Positions 56,980-64,000 of a stretch of DNA of 64,000 nucleotides are shown piece by piece. Position 1 is the first letter of the stretch, and each line of letters starts with the position of its first letter. Source of the DNA: Adhaeribacter swui (GTDB taxonomy: Bacteria > Bacteroidota > Bacteroidia > Cytophagales > Hymenobacteraceae); assembly GCF_014217805.1 (NCBI RefSeq), contig NZ_CP055156.1, positions 1,364,001 to 1,428,000 on the forward strand, read 5' to 3'. The notes under the pieces were generated by a model that had not been told where the DNA came from, made no database searches, and was given only the letters and a program-made list of their open reading frames with translations. A program made the translations under genes and the position numbers.

Positions 56980-58329
56980 TTACTCGAAATGAATGAGGGC
57001 TTTGCGGTCTATCTTCCAGAAACCATTTACCTGGCTTAATACGCCGGGTTCGTCGTTTACGATGCGGGTAGCGTTAGTATTGTTCATCTGGTAGGTGCAG
57101 GCATCTTTCAACGATAAGTAAGCACTTTCGATGGCGCTGCGGTGCACGCTGGGGTTAGTTACAATCCGGAACATGGCCCGGCTCGGGTCTTTGCGGCTAA
57201 TCCGGATTTCGTAAATGCTATCGTGTTGCGGTGCATCGTATAAATCCTGCTCGTGAAAACCGCCATTTACCGGAATGCGGGCAAACTTGCTTTGAGGCTT
57301 ATCGGGAACTGGTACCGGCGCAGCCGCTACCAGATTGGGTGGCGTAAGTAGTTCCTCAATGCTTGCTGAGTCGTCGGGAACAGGAACCGGAGCACTGGTG
57401 GGAGCCGGAGGTGGAGTTACCGGAGACTGCACTGCTGCTGCCATTTTTATTGGCCGCTGCGACCCGGATGTACTACCTGAAGCATTAGCCTGCCAGCTTT
57501 CCCGCTCTTTGGCAATAGCTCGGTTAATTAAATTTTCTACTGCAGCCATGGTAATTTTACTACTGCTATCGGCGCCGGTGCGACCGGGTAAATTTACCAT
57601 TTGTGCCAGATTATCAATATCAATGCGCCGCTGGTCAATGCGTTTACTTTGTTTTTTAATTTCTTTGTTGAGCAGGTAAATTAAAACTAAATTGATTAAG
57701 CCTAGGGCAATAGCAAGTATAGTCATAGAATTATTTCCGGTTGAGGTAGTTGAATCATCACGTTTAGCCAAAGAGGATAATCTTTCTTCGTCGGTAGCAT
57801 CTGTATCGGTGCCATCAGGGTCAGTAAACGACCCATTTGCCTGCGCGCTATCAGGATTTGTAGCCACTGCCTCTTGCAAAATGGGTGCTCCTGTAGCGGC
57901 TGGCACGCCATAGTCGGCCGCAATTTGCTGCAGTTGTTTGTGCAGGTCGTCTAATTTACGCCGGCGGTTAATATCGTTCATGCGTTGGTCGTTGGTGCGC
58001 AAACGGGCGTAAATGCTTTTGACCAAAGTTTTTAACTGATCTTTGGCCGCTTTGGGTTGTTTGTAGAACCCACCGTCTTCAATGGGTTTATATAGCTTTG
58101 AATAGATCGACGAAGTAGCATCTTCTTTTTTGATAAGGGCTACAAACTCGGCCATACTGGAAACATTATTGAACTGAGCCGCATTTGGTAAATTTGAATC
58201 GCGGTACACAAAATCAGCCGTTTCCGTCCAGATATCCAGTTTAGCCTGCTCCATTTCCGACTGAGCCCAACCTGCCGGCGCGATTCCTAGAAATATCCCA
58301 AAAATTAAAATTGCAAGCTTTTTCTTCAT
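56980..58329 (-). CDS. 449-residue protein with a signal peptide and a central membrane helix
   Basis: Signal-peptide-like start (MKKKLAILIFGIFLGIAPAGWAQ), a periplasmic helical region (24-195) with the basic patch NDINRRRKLDDLHKQ, one membrane helix at 203-221 (SMTILAIALGLINLVLIYLLN), a second helical region, a proline-rich linker (about 303-345: PPPAPTSAPVPVP) and a compact C-terminal domain (SIYEIRISRKDPSRAMFRIVTNPSVHRSAIESAYLSLKDAC...GFWKIDRKALIHF). By topology it would link the periplasm to the cytoplasm. I recognise no family. The gene sits directly upstream of the ZorA-like gene and may couple that channel to the cytoplasmic NTPases; this is inference. Confidence 0.8.
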   Translation of the reverse strand: MKKKLAILIFGIFLGIAPAGWAQSEMEQAKLDIWTETADFVYRDSNLPNAAQFNNVSSMAEFVALIKKEDATSSIYSKLYKPIEDGGFYKQPKAAKDQLKTLVKSIYARLRTNDQRMNDINRRRKLDDLHKQLQQIAADYGVPAATGAPILQEAVATNPDSAQANGSFTDPDGTDTDATDEERLSSLAKRDDSTTSTGNNSMTILAIALGLINLVLIYLLNKEIKKQSKRIDQRRIDIDNLAQMVNLPGRTGADSSSKITMAAVENLINRAIAKERESWQANASGSTSGSQRPIKMAAAVQSPVTPPPAPTSAPVPVPDDSASIEELLTPPNLVAAAPVPVPDKPQSKFARIPVNGGFHEQDLYDAPQHDSIYEIRISRKDPSRAMFRIVTNPSVHRSAIESAYLSLKDACTYQMNNTNATRIVNDEPGVLSQVNGFWKIDRKALIHFE

Positions 58330-58353
58330 TGTACTCTATTTAAAAATCTTATG

Positions 58354-58361
58354 CAAAGATA
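58354..58361 (-). promoter_or_regulatory. Candidate -7 element for the 449-residue protein gene (TATCTTTG)
   Basis: TATCTTTG on the minus strand matches TAnnTTTG, 24 nt before the ATG. No exact -33. It would give the 449-residue/ZorA/ZorB-like part of the locus its own transcript within a larger operon. Confidence 0.45.
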
Positions 58362-58581
58362 GCGCATATAGTTTTTCGCGTTCGGGTTATTGCTAAAAAG
58401 AACTACTCCCTTTCATAATTGGTTAACTGGAATTTTAAAAAATTTAAAATTTCAACTATGTTCTCTATTTATTAAACAACTGCATCAATTGGCGCAAGTG
58501 TTAAGCAAAGCGTAAGTTGTGCCTATGAACAAGAATCAGTCTCCCGGCTGACGTGTATTAGGTTAGGTACTCGCTGATCCA

Positions 58582-58640
58582 TAAACTGGCTTTTGTCGGT
58601 AAGTCCCAAGTCTCCATACGCTAAGACTAACGCCAGTTTA
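58582..58640. repeat. Long-range inverted repeat in the 58330-58676 gap
   Basis: TAAACTGGC and GCCAGTTTA (9 bp, perfect) enclose 41 nt and lie 37 nt after the stop of the ASKHA ATPase gene; a T-run follows on the plus strand. The rest of this 347-nt gap is AT-rich with one promoter-like element near its left end and no gene I can support. Confidence 0.4.
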
Positions 58641-58676
58641 CTATTTTTTTAATTTTTAAAATTCTTCATTCATCCT

Positions 58677-61600
58677 TTATACCGCCGCTTTGCTGGCGTA
58701 ATGGCGTTCGTACAAATCCCGGGACAGTTGATACAAGGTTTGCTTAAACGGATAGAAGAACAGCGTTTCGGCCAGAACTTCGTCGGCGCGCAGGGTTTGG
58801 TGCGTTTGGTTCAGGCCGATGCTTAAGCTATCTTCTACCTCGTTTTGCAGATACGGTAACAAGAAATTCGGGTCGATTTGTACACCTAAATCCGGTAGCA
58901 TCGACGTAATTTCGGGGTCTTGCAATACCAGTTTCAGGTACGCTTTGGCATTTTCCACTACCGATTGTCGCACCGTTGAATCAATTTGCTCGGTAGTGGT
59001 AAAATTACTCCGGATATCCTGCAGTTCCTGACCACCCACCAACTTTACTTCCTGAATATGGCCGTATTCCGTTTGCTGCGCTGAGCCCTGGAACAATACG
59101 CCGCCGTTGGCTGTGGCTTCTTTCGGGTTATTAGCCAGAATAATTTTAAAATTTTGCTTGGGTTCGTTGCCGGTTACTTTCCGCAAAATGGTTTTGGTTA
59201 AGCGTTCTACTACCAAAAGGTTCGGGCCACCGCTGAGTAACTTTATGTACAAACTGCCTTTCCCGCTGAAACAGAAATACCGGGGCGTTTCCAGTTCCAG
59301 ATGTTTAATGAGTTGCGCAATGTGGTAGATAATACTCGTGTAATGCAGATAAAAAATAATCCGCAGGTGCCGGGCTTTCATTAACTGGTGACTGAACTTT
59401 AACTCGTTGTCGTAGCTAAACAGCAAGCTCACTACGTCGGCGGAGCGGAACTGGTCGTTGTTCATGGCCAATTCAAAAGCCGTGCGGGCTTCCTGCTCCG
59501 AGCCAGACACCGGAATATTCCGGCTCTCCTGCCGGTACAGTTGCAGAAAACCATTATACTTTTCGCTGCCGTGCAAACGGCTGTAGCCTTCGCCCCATAA
59601 ATCGTCGCCGGCAAACCTAAACGAGGTGCTGTACGCCGGTTGCTGCCCTTTCAGGAATAACAAATCGGTAGTACCACCGCCTATATCAATGTTTACCACG
59701 TTTTCGTCGCGGTTAGGTACTACCTGGTTAGTGGCTGTGAGATAATAATACGGCGCTACCGATTCGGTGAGCGATACGGTAAATTCAGAAGTTTTAAAAA
59801 TTTCCTGGTAGGCTTCGTCCCACTTTTGTTTAAATTGGTTCAAAGAGAATAAATCAAAACTCAATGGCCGGAACCAAATCAGGCGGGTATTTTCGATAAT
59901 GCCGTTGTTGAGCGCTACCTTGTGCTTGATGATATATAATAGCTCCCGGAAAAACGCTTCCACCCGGGCTTCACCTTGGGTATCCAGTTCCAGCGACCAC
60001 TTTAAGTTTGTTTCGTAACGCGCTTGCTGCACCATCGATACTTCGGCGTTAATCGCAAAGCCGATATTAATGTTACCGAGTACATTTTTCGGTTCATTTG
60101 GGAAGTTCGGAGTTTCGCAGGTAGCCGTACGAATCGGGAATTCAAAAATACTCCCCTGCTCCCCGATAAACGACGGCACAAACTCGCGGTTCTGAATGAG
60201 TAATACCGGAAACAACTCGCCAAAACCGGCGCGATAACGCTCGTAAACCGTTTTATTTACATCCGCGGATGGACTGTTGAGCAACACCACCTGCATATCG
60301 TTTTGGCCAATGGTAAAGGTTTTTGGGTGCGCTCCCTGGGCGTTATTGTAGGCAACGTGGGTGTTGGTGGTACCAAAATCCACGGAAAAAGTAAAAGTCT
60401 GCGTTCCCCGATCCAGCTCCGTCCATTTCGGTACAATCAAGCCTTTTATATCCTGACCTTGCGGACAAACCAATTCCACATAATCGAAATGGGTGTGTTT
60501 TACCTCGTAGTAAGTAGAACCAGCCGCCGCCGGATTTTTAGAAGTACGTTGGGTTTTAGTAGCACTGCGGCTACCCCCTTGCCCCTCAATGCGGTGGCTA
60601 CCCACGTAAAAATGCAGGTCGTAGTTTTTGTTTACCAGCGAAGGGGCGGTATCATCGTCCACGAGCATAATTTTGTATAAATCGTTATGCTGCGGCTGAT
60701 TACGCATTTTGTAGAACGGAAATATTCCCAAACCCACTTTGGCCCGGATGATAGCCCCTTTTTCCGGAATTTCGCGGCCAAACTCGTCTTTTACGTTCTG
60801 CGGATTCTGGTAATAGCTGCGCTCGTAGGTTACAAACTGCCCGTTTTGCACCGGTATTTTCAAACTTACTTTTACGTGGTTGATATCGATAGTAAACGTC
60901 AGAAACTCGTACAAATCCCGCACTTCAAAATAATCAAAGAAAGTACGTTTAATGGGCAGCAGGTACGGAAACTTATGCTTTACACGGGTATCGGCACCAT
61001 AGCTGTAGGTAATTTGGCCGGTTTGAAAACGCTCGGTATTTACTTCGTAGGGCAGTTCCACCAGGTATTCTTCCAGGAAATCGCCAATAGTGAGGAATGG
61101 GTATTTGTATTTTTTACCCGGCAATACCCGGCTTTCCAGTGGCAACGGGTCTGCCCAAGGTACAGTAGTGGCATTGTCCCAACGCTGCCAGTTAATGTAA
61201 TTGGCCTCAATTTTTAAATTTGGTTTTAACACAATCGGCAAAGTACCCGGATGCTCTACCCCCGGGCTTATCCGAATGAATAAATCGCTGTTTATTTCGA
61301 TGCGGTTCGAGCGGGTAGGCAGCGCTACATTTTTTACCAGCACCGGGTTGCCATTCGCATCGGCTAAGGGAATATACTGCGCCTCAAAACTTGCCTGCGA
61401 TACTTCGCCGCGTAGTTCCATGGCGTTAAAACGGTCGGTTTGTAAATTGGCAAATACGCTGCCGCAGAAATACTTGCTCCGCAGTTCCGGTTTCACCATA
61501 AACAAGCCGTACACGAAATCCTGGAAAGCTTTGTCCCGCTCGTGCAGCAATACCGTATTTTTATCGAAATAGTGCCCCCGGGCCTGCGGCCGTTCAATAT

Positions 61601-62147
61601 CCAAAGGCTGTATGGTAGGTGCAGTAAAGAATAACGTAAACGGGGAAGTCCCGCCAATCAAGCGTTCCGCCGCTTCGCCGTTGGGCAAATGGTATTCGTA
61701 GTAAATCAGGTATAAATCTGAAAAACCGGTAAATCGGTCATCGTTCAAGAAAAGCCGTAGGGTATCCCCCAGGATTTTAGTAGTTGGGTTGTTGCGCAGG
61801 ATTTGCAGTTCACTATCGATGTTCCAGCGCCGCAGCGTAATTTTCTTACCGGCCTGGGCGTACTGGTGGTAATTAAAAATCAGCTCGAACAAATCCCAGT
61901 AATGCGATACCAGTTCGTGGTAAATAGAATGCCGGTTGCCACTTTTATCGGTATTCACAAAATCAAAGGCCGTCTCGAACAAATGCATCCGGGCAAACGG
62001 CGTCGGGATGGAGGTAACAATTTTACTGGCTTTGGCCCCGGTGGGGTCGGTTATATCGTTCAGTTCAATATGCGTTATCGGCGAGGATTGCTGCCAGCCT
62101 TCTATTTGCTGTTTTCCTTTATCGTGCAAGCGCAGTACTTTCGGCAT
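58677..62147 (-). CDS. Large protein with a C-terminal actin/Hsp70-fold (ASKHA) ATPase domain
   Basis: 1156 residues, no signal peptide, so cytoplasmic. Residues 1-570 match nothing I know and look beta-rich (HYWDLFELIFNYHQ, DLYEFLTFTIDINHVKVSLKIPV). From 585 the five ASKHA motifs run in order: phosphate-1 DFGTTNT (590-596), connect-1 TESVAPYYY (794-802), phosphate-2 DIGGGTTD (821-828), adenosine motif CFSGKGSLY (959-967) and connect-2 KEATANGG (1009-1016). This predicts ATP binding and hydrolysis with a conformational cycle like Hsp70 or actin; SrfB-type virulence proteins have a comparable size and fold clan as I recall. It lies between the DUF559 gene and the gap before the 449-residue gene. 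Confidence 0.8.
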   Translation of the reverse strand: MPKVLRLHDKGKQQIEGWQQSSPITHIELNDITDPTGAKASKIVTSIPTPFARMHLFETAFDFVNTDKSGNRHSIYHELVSHYWDLFELIFNYHQYAQAGKKITLRRWNIDSELQILRNNPTTKILGDTLRLFLNDDRFTGFSDLYLIYYEYHLPNGEAAERLIGGTSPFTLFFTAPTIQPLDIERPQARGHYFDKNTVLLHERDKAFQDFVYGLFMVKPELRSKYFCGSVFANLQTDRFNAMELRGEVSQASFEAQYIPLADANGNPVLVKNVALPTRSNRIEINSDLFIRISPGVEHPGTLPIVLKPNLKIEANYINWQRWDNATTVPWADPLPLESRVLPGKKYKYPFLTIGDFLEEYLVELPYEVNTERFQTGQITYSYGADTRVKHKFPYLLPIKRTFFDYFEVRDLYEFLTFTIDINHVKVSLKIPVQNGQFVTYERSYYQNPQNVKDEFGREIPEKGAIIRAKVGLGIFPFYKMRNQPQHNDLYKIMLVDDDTAPSLVNKNYDLHFYVGSHRIEGQGGSRSATKTQRTSKNPAAAGSTYYEVKHTHFDYVELVCPQGQDIKGLIVPKWTELDRGTQTFTFSVDFGTTNTHVAYNNAQGAHPKTFTIGQNDMQVVLLNSPSADVNKTVYERYRAGFGELFPVLLIQNREFVPSFIGEQGSIFEFPIRTATCETPNFPNEPKNVLGNINIGFAINAEVSMVQQARYETNLKWSLELDTQGEARVEAFFRELLYIIKHKVALNNGIIENTRLIWFRPLSFDLFSLNQFKQKWDEAYQEIFKTSEFTVSLTESVAPYYYLTATNQVVPNRDENVVNIDIGGGTTDLLFLKGQQPAYSTSFRFAGDDLWGEGYSRLHGSEKYNGFLQLYRQESRNIPVSGSEQEARTAFELAMNNDQFRSADVVSLLFSYDNELKFSHQLMKARHLRIIFYLHYTSIIYHIAQLIKHLELETPRYFCFSGKGSLYIKLLSGGPNLLVVERLTKTILRKVTGNEPKQNFKIILANNPKEATANGGVLFQGSAQQTEYGHIQEVKLVGGQELQDIRSNFTTTEQIDSTVRQSVVENAKAYLKLVLQDPEITSMLPDLGVQIDPNFLLPYLQNEVEDSLSIGLNQTHQTLRADEVLAETLFFYPFKQTLYQLSRDLYERHYASKAAV

Positions 62148-62160
62148 AATTCTTATTTTT

Positions 62161-62191
62161 TAGTCCATGGTCCACAGTCGATAGACCACAG
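62161..62191. repeat. GTCC-type dispersed repeat upstream of the ASKHA gene
   Basis: A 31-nt stretch starting TAGTCCATGGTCCACAGTCG matches the copy after yraN (45787-45817) in 28 of 31 bases. It is followed by a TTCG-type run (TCGTTGTTAATTATTCG, CTCGTTGTTCG). With the DUF559-flanking palindromes it fills the 748-nt gap between the tubulin-like and ASKHA genes. Confidence 0.65.
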
Positions 62192-62270
62192 AGTTTTCGT
62201 TGTTAATTATTCGCTGCTCGTTGTTCGAGGGATATTTTAAATGTATTCTGGTTAATTGTATTGGGTCAAA

Positions 62271-62305
62271 GCTCCCCTCCTGTTTTAGGATGGGTTGGGG
62301 GTGGT
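62271..62305. repeat. Palindromic repeat copy overlapping the DUF559 3' end
   Basis: GCTCCCCTCCT...GGTTGGGGGTGGT is a diverged inverted copy of the pair at 62671-62830 (each contains CCCCTCCTT.N4.AAGGAGGGG followed by the (G)GGGTGG tail). It encodes the last six codons and the TAA stop of the DUF559 gene, whose C-terminus is TTPNPS. Confidence 0.65.
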
Positions 62306-62662
62306 AAAATTTACTTTTATTTCCCCCAATACCGCTGCCAATTGTTCAAATACATCCTTATTCTCAAATCGTAGCACTTTAATATTTAAATTTTTTAAAA
62401 ATTTTGTTCTCTCCTCGTCCCGTTCAAAACCGTTATCTGTAAAATGGTCTTTCCCATCTAGTTCAATCGCTAGCTTTTCTTCCGGGCAGTAAAAATCCAG
62501 AATATACTTATTAACGCTGTGTTGTCTTCTGAATTTCCTTCCAAGTTGACCGTTCTTTAAATGCTTCCATAATTCAGCTTCGGCTGGGGTTAAATTACTC
62601 CGGTTCTGGCGGCGCAGATTTTTTAAATTTTGCTGGTTATGGATACGTTCTAGCATCTTCAT
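62285..62662 (-). CDS. DUF559 endonuclease-domain protein
   Basis: 125 residues. The DUF559 (Vsr/PD-(D/E)xK-like) pattern is clear: LKNLRRQNRSNLTPAEAELWKHLKNGQLGRKFRRQ, YILDFYCPEEKLAIELDGKDH (D...ExD region) and KVLRFENKDVFEQL. Small predicted nuclease. The C-terminal TTPNPS is encoded by a dispersed palindromic repeat, and a better copy of the same repeat lies nine bases upstream of its ATG. Its similarity to RAYT-type arrangements (a nuclease or transposase gene bordered by the repeats it may mobilise) is discussed in the findings. It interrupts the tubulin-like/ASKHA gene order. Confidence 0.85.
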   Translation of the reverse strand: MKMLERIHNQQNLKNLRRQNRSNLTPAEAELWKHLKNGQLGRKFRRQHSVNKYILDFYCPEEKLAIELDGKDHFTDNGFERDEERTKFLKNLNIKVLRFENKDVFEQLAAVLGEIKVNFTTPNPS

Positions 62663-62670
62663 CTGTCTTA

Positions 62671-62830
62671 GTCAACCACCCCTAACCCCTCCTTAGCCAA
62701 GGAGGGGAGCTTTGTTAATCTTTAAATTAAGCATTTTACTAAGCCACAACTTGCGAAAATTACATCTTTGCTAATTCAGTAAAGATATAAGTTCCCCTCC
62801 TTGGATAAGGAGGGGCAGGGGTGGTTGACT
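62671..62830. repeat. Inverted pair of REP-like palindromes upstream of DUF559
   Basis: 62686-62707 and 62794-62815 are both CCCCTCCTT-N4-AAGGAGGGG (9-bp perfect stems, loops AGCC and GGAT). Each is preceded or followed by the same flank (GTCAACCACCCCT on the first; AGGGGTGGTTGAC on the second), so the two units are inverted relative to each other, about 80 nt apart. They match the palindrome copies at 62271-62305 and 55031-55053. Confidence 0.75.
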
Positions 62831-62894
62831 TTTAGTTATTCTCTATGTCCATTTTTATATCTCTAAGCTTACCTTTTACAGCCTTAATCTCCCC

Positions 62895-64000
62895 TTACAC
62901 CGTCTTCACCTTCTCACTAAACGCCTTCTCCGTAACCCGGTCGAAGAGTTGGATGAATTTGCGGAAACGGTCTTGTTCGGGAATTTGCTTTTCGGCGGCA
63001 TCGAGTTCGTTGCGGAAGAAACCGTGGCTAATGCCTTTATCAAAAATATTCCAGGACTTAGTGATAATTTCTTTGCCTTTAATTAATTGATTAAAATCGT
63101 CGGTGCTCAGGTTGAAGGGGGCAAAGCTGCGCTGGTTGCTGTTTAGTTCGCGGAGCCAGTTTAGGAAACCATAATCCGGGCTGTTGATAATTTTATCTAA
63201 ATCTTTAAATAAGCTGTCTTTACCGAGTAAATTCTGTAATTCCAGATTTTTAAAATACGGCGAATCCCTATCGTCTTTTAACTGATTATTAAAGTATTTG
63301 GCAAAATACAGGAAGCGGCTCAGGCTCTCGGCAATTTTTTCTTTTGATTCCGGTGCCAGGTGGCCAAACTGAACTTCGCGGGTATCTTCGGTGAAACCGT
63401 ATTCGTGGTAAAGCGTGCCGGCACTAAAATCACCCGCATTGTAATCCATGAAGTCCAAAACGGCAAGCGCGCTGAGTAATTCTACTAAATGCGCTTTGTT
63501 TTGCTGACCGCTACCGCCCGGCTGGTTCTGGTACGGTGCATCGGGAGTATCGGCAATGTAATACAAAGCTTCCAGGCCTTTCAGGTGGTGCTCGTAATAC
63601 GATAAAGCCGCGCGGGTTTTGGTGATAAACGTGTTGGAATCAATAACGCTGCCATCTTCGGCTTGCAAAGCAAAATACGGCAGCACGGTAATAGCGCCGG
63701 TTAAAGCGTCCTGAATGTAGCCGGCGTTAGCCAGCGGCGCTTGTTGGTCTTTCAGGTTTTTAAGTAACAGCGGAAAACCCGCCGCTCCGGTACCACCGAA
63801 AATAGAACTGATAAAAAAGATACGGTCGCCTTTCTGGAAGTTCTTGGCAAAATACTGAATCTCGGGCGAATCGACTATTTTATTCAACACCACACTGCCG
63901 ACATTCGGGCTGCCCCGAAAACCAATGGTAAGCAGACTCTCCAGGTTATCTTGGGTAAACAATAACTCTACAACGCTTTTGGTACCCGGCGACAAAGAAT
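62895..64000 (-). CDS. Tubulin/FtsZ-like protein (partial, 5' end beyond right edge)
   Basis: About 368 residues visible, the N-terminus being outside the window; the first codons seen are internal. RIFFISSIFGGTGAAGFPLLL includes GGTGAAG (near 63777-63797), the T4 nucleotide-phosphate loop of the tubulin/FtsZ superfamily (GGxTGxG), placed after a hydrophobic strand as in the tubulin-like family (PF13809 type). The C-terminal part is mostly helical (LSALAVLDFMDYNAGDF, EKIAESLSRFLYFAKYFNNQL). A GTPase that may form filaments is expected. It is the first visible gene of the minus-strand locus that continues with the ASKHA, 449-residue and ZorAB-like genes. Confidence 0.75.
   Translation of the reverse strand, partial: SLSPGTKSVVELLFTQDNLESLLTIGFRGSPNVGSVVLNKIVDSPEIQYFAKNFQKGDRIFFISSIFGGTGAAGFPLLLKNLKDQQAPLANAGYIQDALTGAITVLPYFALQAEDGSVIDSNTFITKTRAALSYYEHHLKGLEALYYIADTPDAPYQNQPGGSGQQNKAHLVELLSALAVLDFMDYNAGDFSAGTLYHEYGFTEDTREVQFGHLAPESKEKIAESLSRFLYFAKYFNNQLKDDRDSPYFKNLELQNLLGKDSLFKDLDKIINSPDYGFLNWLRELNSNQRSFAPFNLSTDDFNQLIKGKEIITKSWNIFDKGISHGFFRNELDAAEKQIPEQDRFRKFIQLFDRVTEKAFSEKVKTV

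Noticed and set aside
60687-61217. 176-codon open frame on the plus strand inside the ASKHA gene
   Set aside because: It lies entirely opposite a real gene and has no domain pattern; other antisense frames here (60303-60680, 61201-61572, 61803-62240) are the same kind of shadow.

Overview
The window looks like a chromosomal stretch of a Bacteroidota member of the order Cytophagales, probably family Hymenobacteraceae (Hymenobacter/Adhaeribacter-like). The genus is an inference. Evidence: a complete type IX secretion core (porP, gldK, gldL, gldM, gldN, plus porW/sprE), TonB receptor with a CarboxypepD_reg-like domain, DUF4286 and DUF4271 genes, an atp operon that lacks atpD/atpC, AT-rich spacers without clear Shine-Dalgarno sequences, and promoter -7 elements of the Bacteroidota TAnnTTTG type. 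No rRNA, tRNA, CRISPR array or insertion-sequence transposase was seen.

Layout. 1-6.9 kb: the end of a surface-polysaccharide locus (C-terminus of a membrane protein, alginate-lyase family protein, two GT4 glycosyltransferases, then a tightly overlapping epimerase / WbpL-like initiating transferase / NeuD-like acyltransferase trio). 7-14.2 kb: thioredoxin-NHL protein, nuoABCD, the NAD(P)HX repair enzyme and a UbiA-like membrane protein. 14.4-16.7 kb: ppa and a PafA-type alkaline phosphatase. 16.9-23 kb: atpI-like/atpB/E/F/H/A/G on the minus strand. 23.2-32.8 kb: porW/sprE, a class A PBP, uvrC and a FUSC protein. 33-42 kb: gldN/M/L/K, porP, hemD, DUF4271 and a WecA-type transferase on the minus strand. 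42.3-47 kb: lipB, pgi, yraN and a YwqK-like lipoprotein. 47.2-54.1 kb: a His-rich exported protein with a metal-type TonB receptor, DUF4286, a GNAT protein and a prolyl oligopeptidase.

The most interesting part is 54.2-64 kb, all on the minus strand. It encodes, in transcription order, a tubulin/FtsZ-like GTPase (cut by the window edge), a DUF559 endonuclease wrapped in palindromic repeats, a 1156-residue protein whose C-terminal half is an actin/Hsp70-fold ATPase, a 449-residue protein with one central membrane helix, a MotA/TolQ/ZorA-like ion-channel protein with a long cytoplasmic helical tail, and a MotB/ZorB-like peptidoglycan-binding partner. Combining an ion-driven stator pair with both an actin/Hsp70-fold and a tubulin-fold NTPase is not a system I can name. 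It could be a Zorya-related defence machine or an envelope-remodelling machine. Short dispersed repeats sit in several of its gaps.

The window thus carries three kinds of ion-driven membrane motor: the F-type ATP synthase membrane sector, the GldLM motor of type IX secretion, and the ZorAB-like pair. Many gene starts given here are internal ATGs chosen over longer extensions, as explained in each entry.
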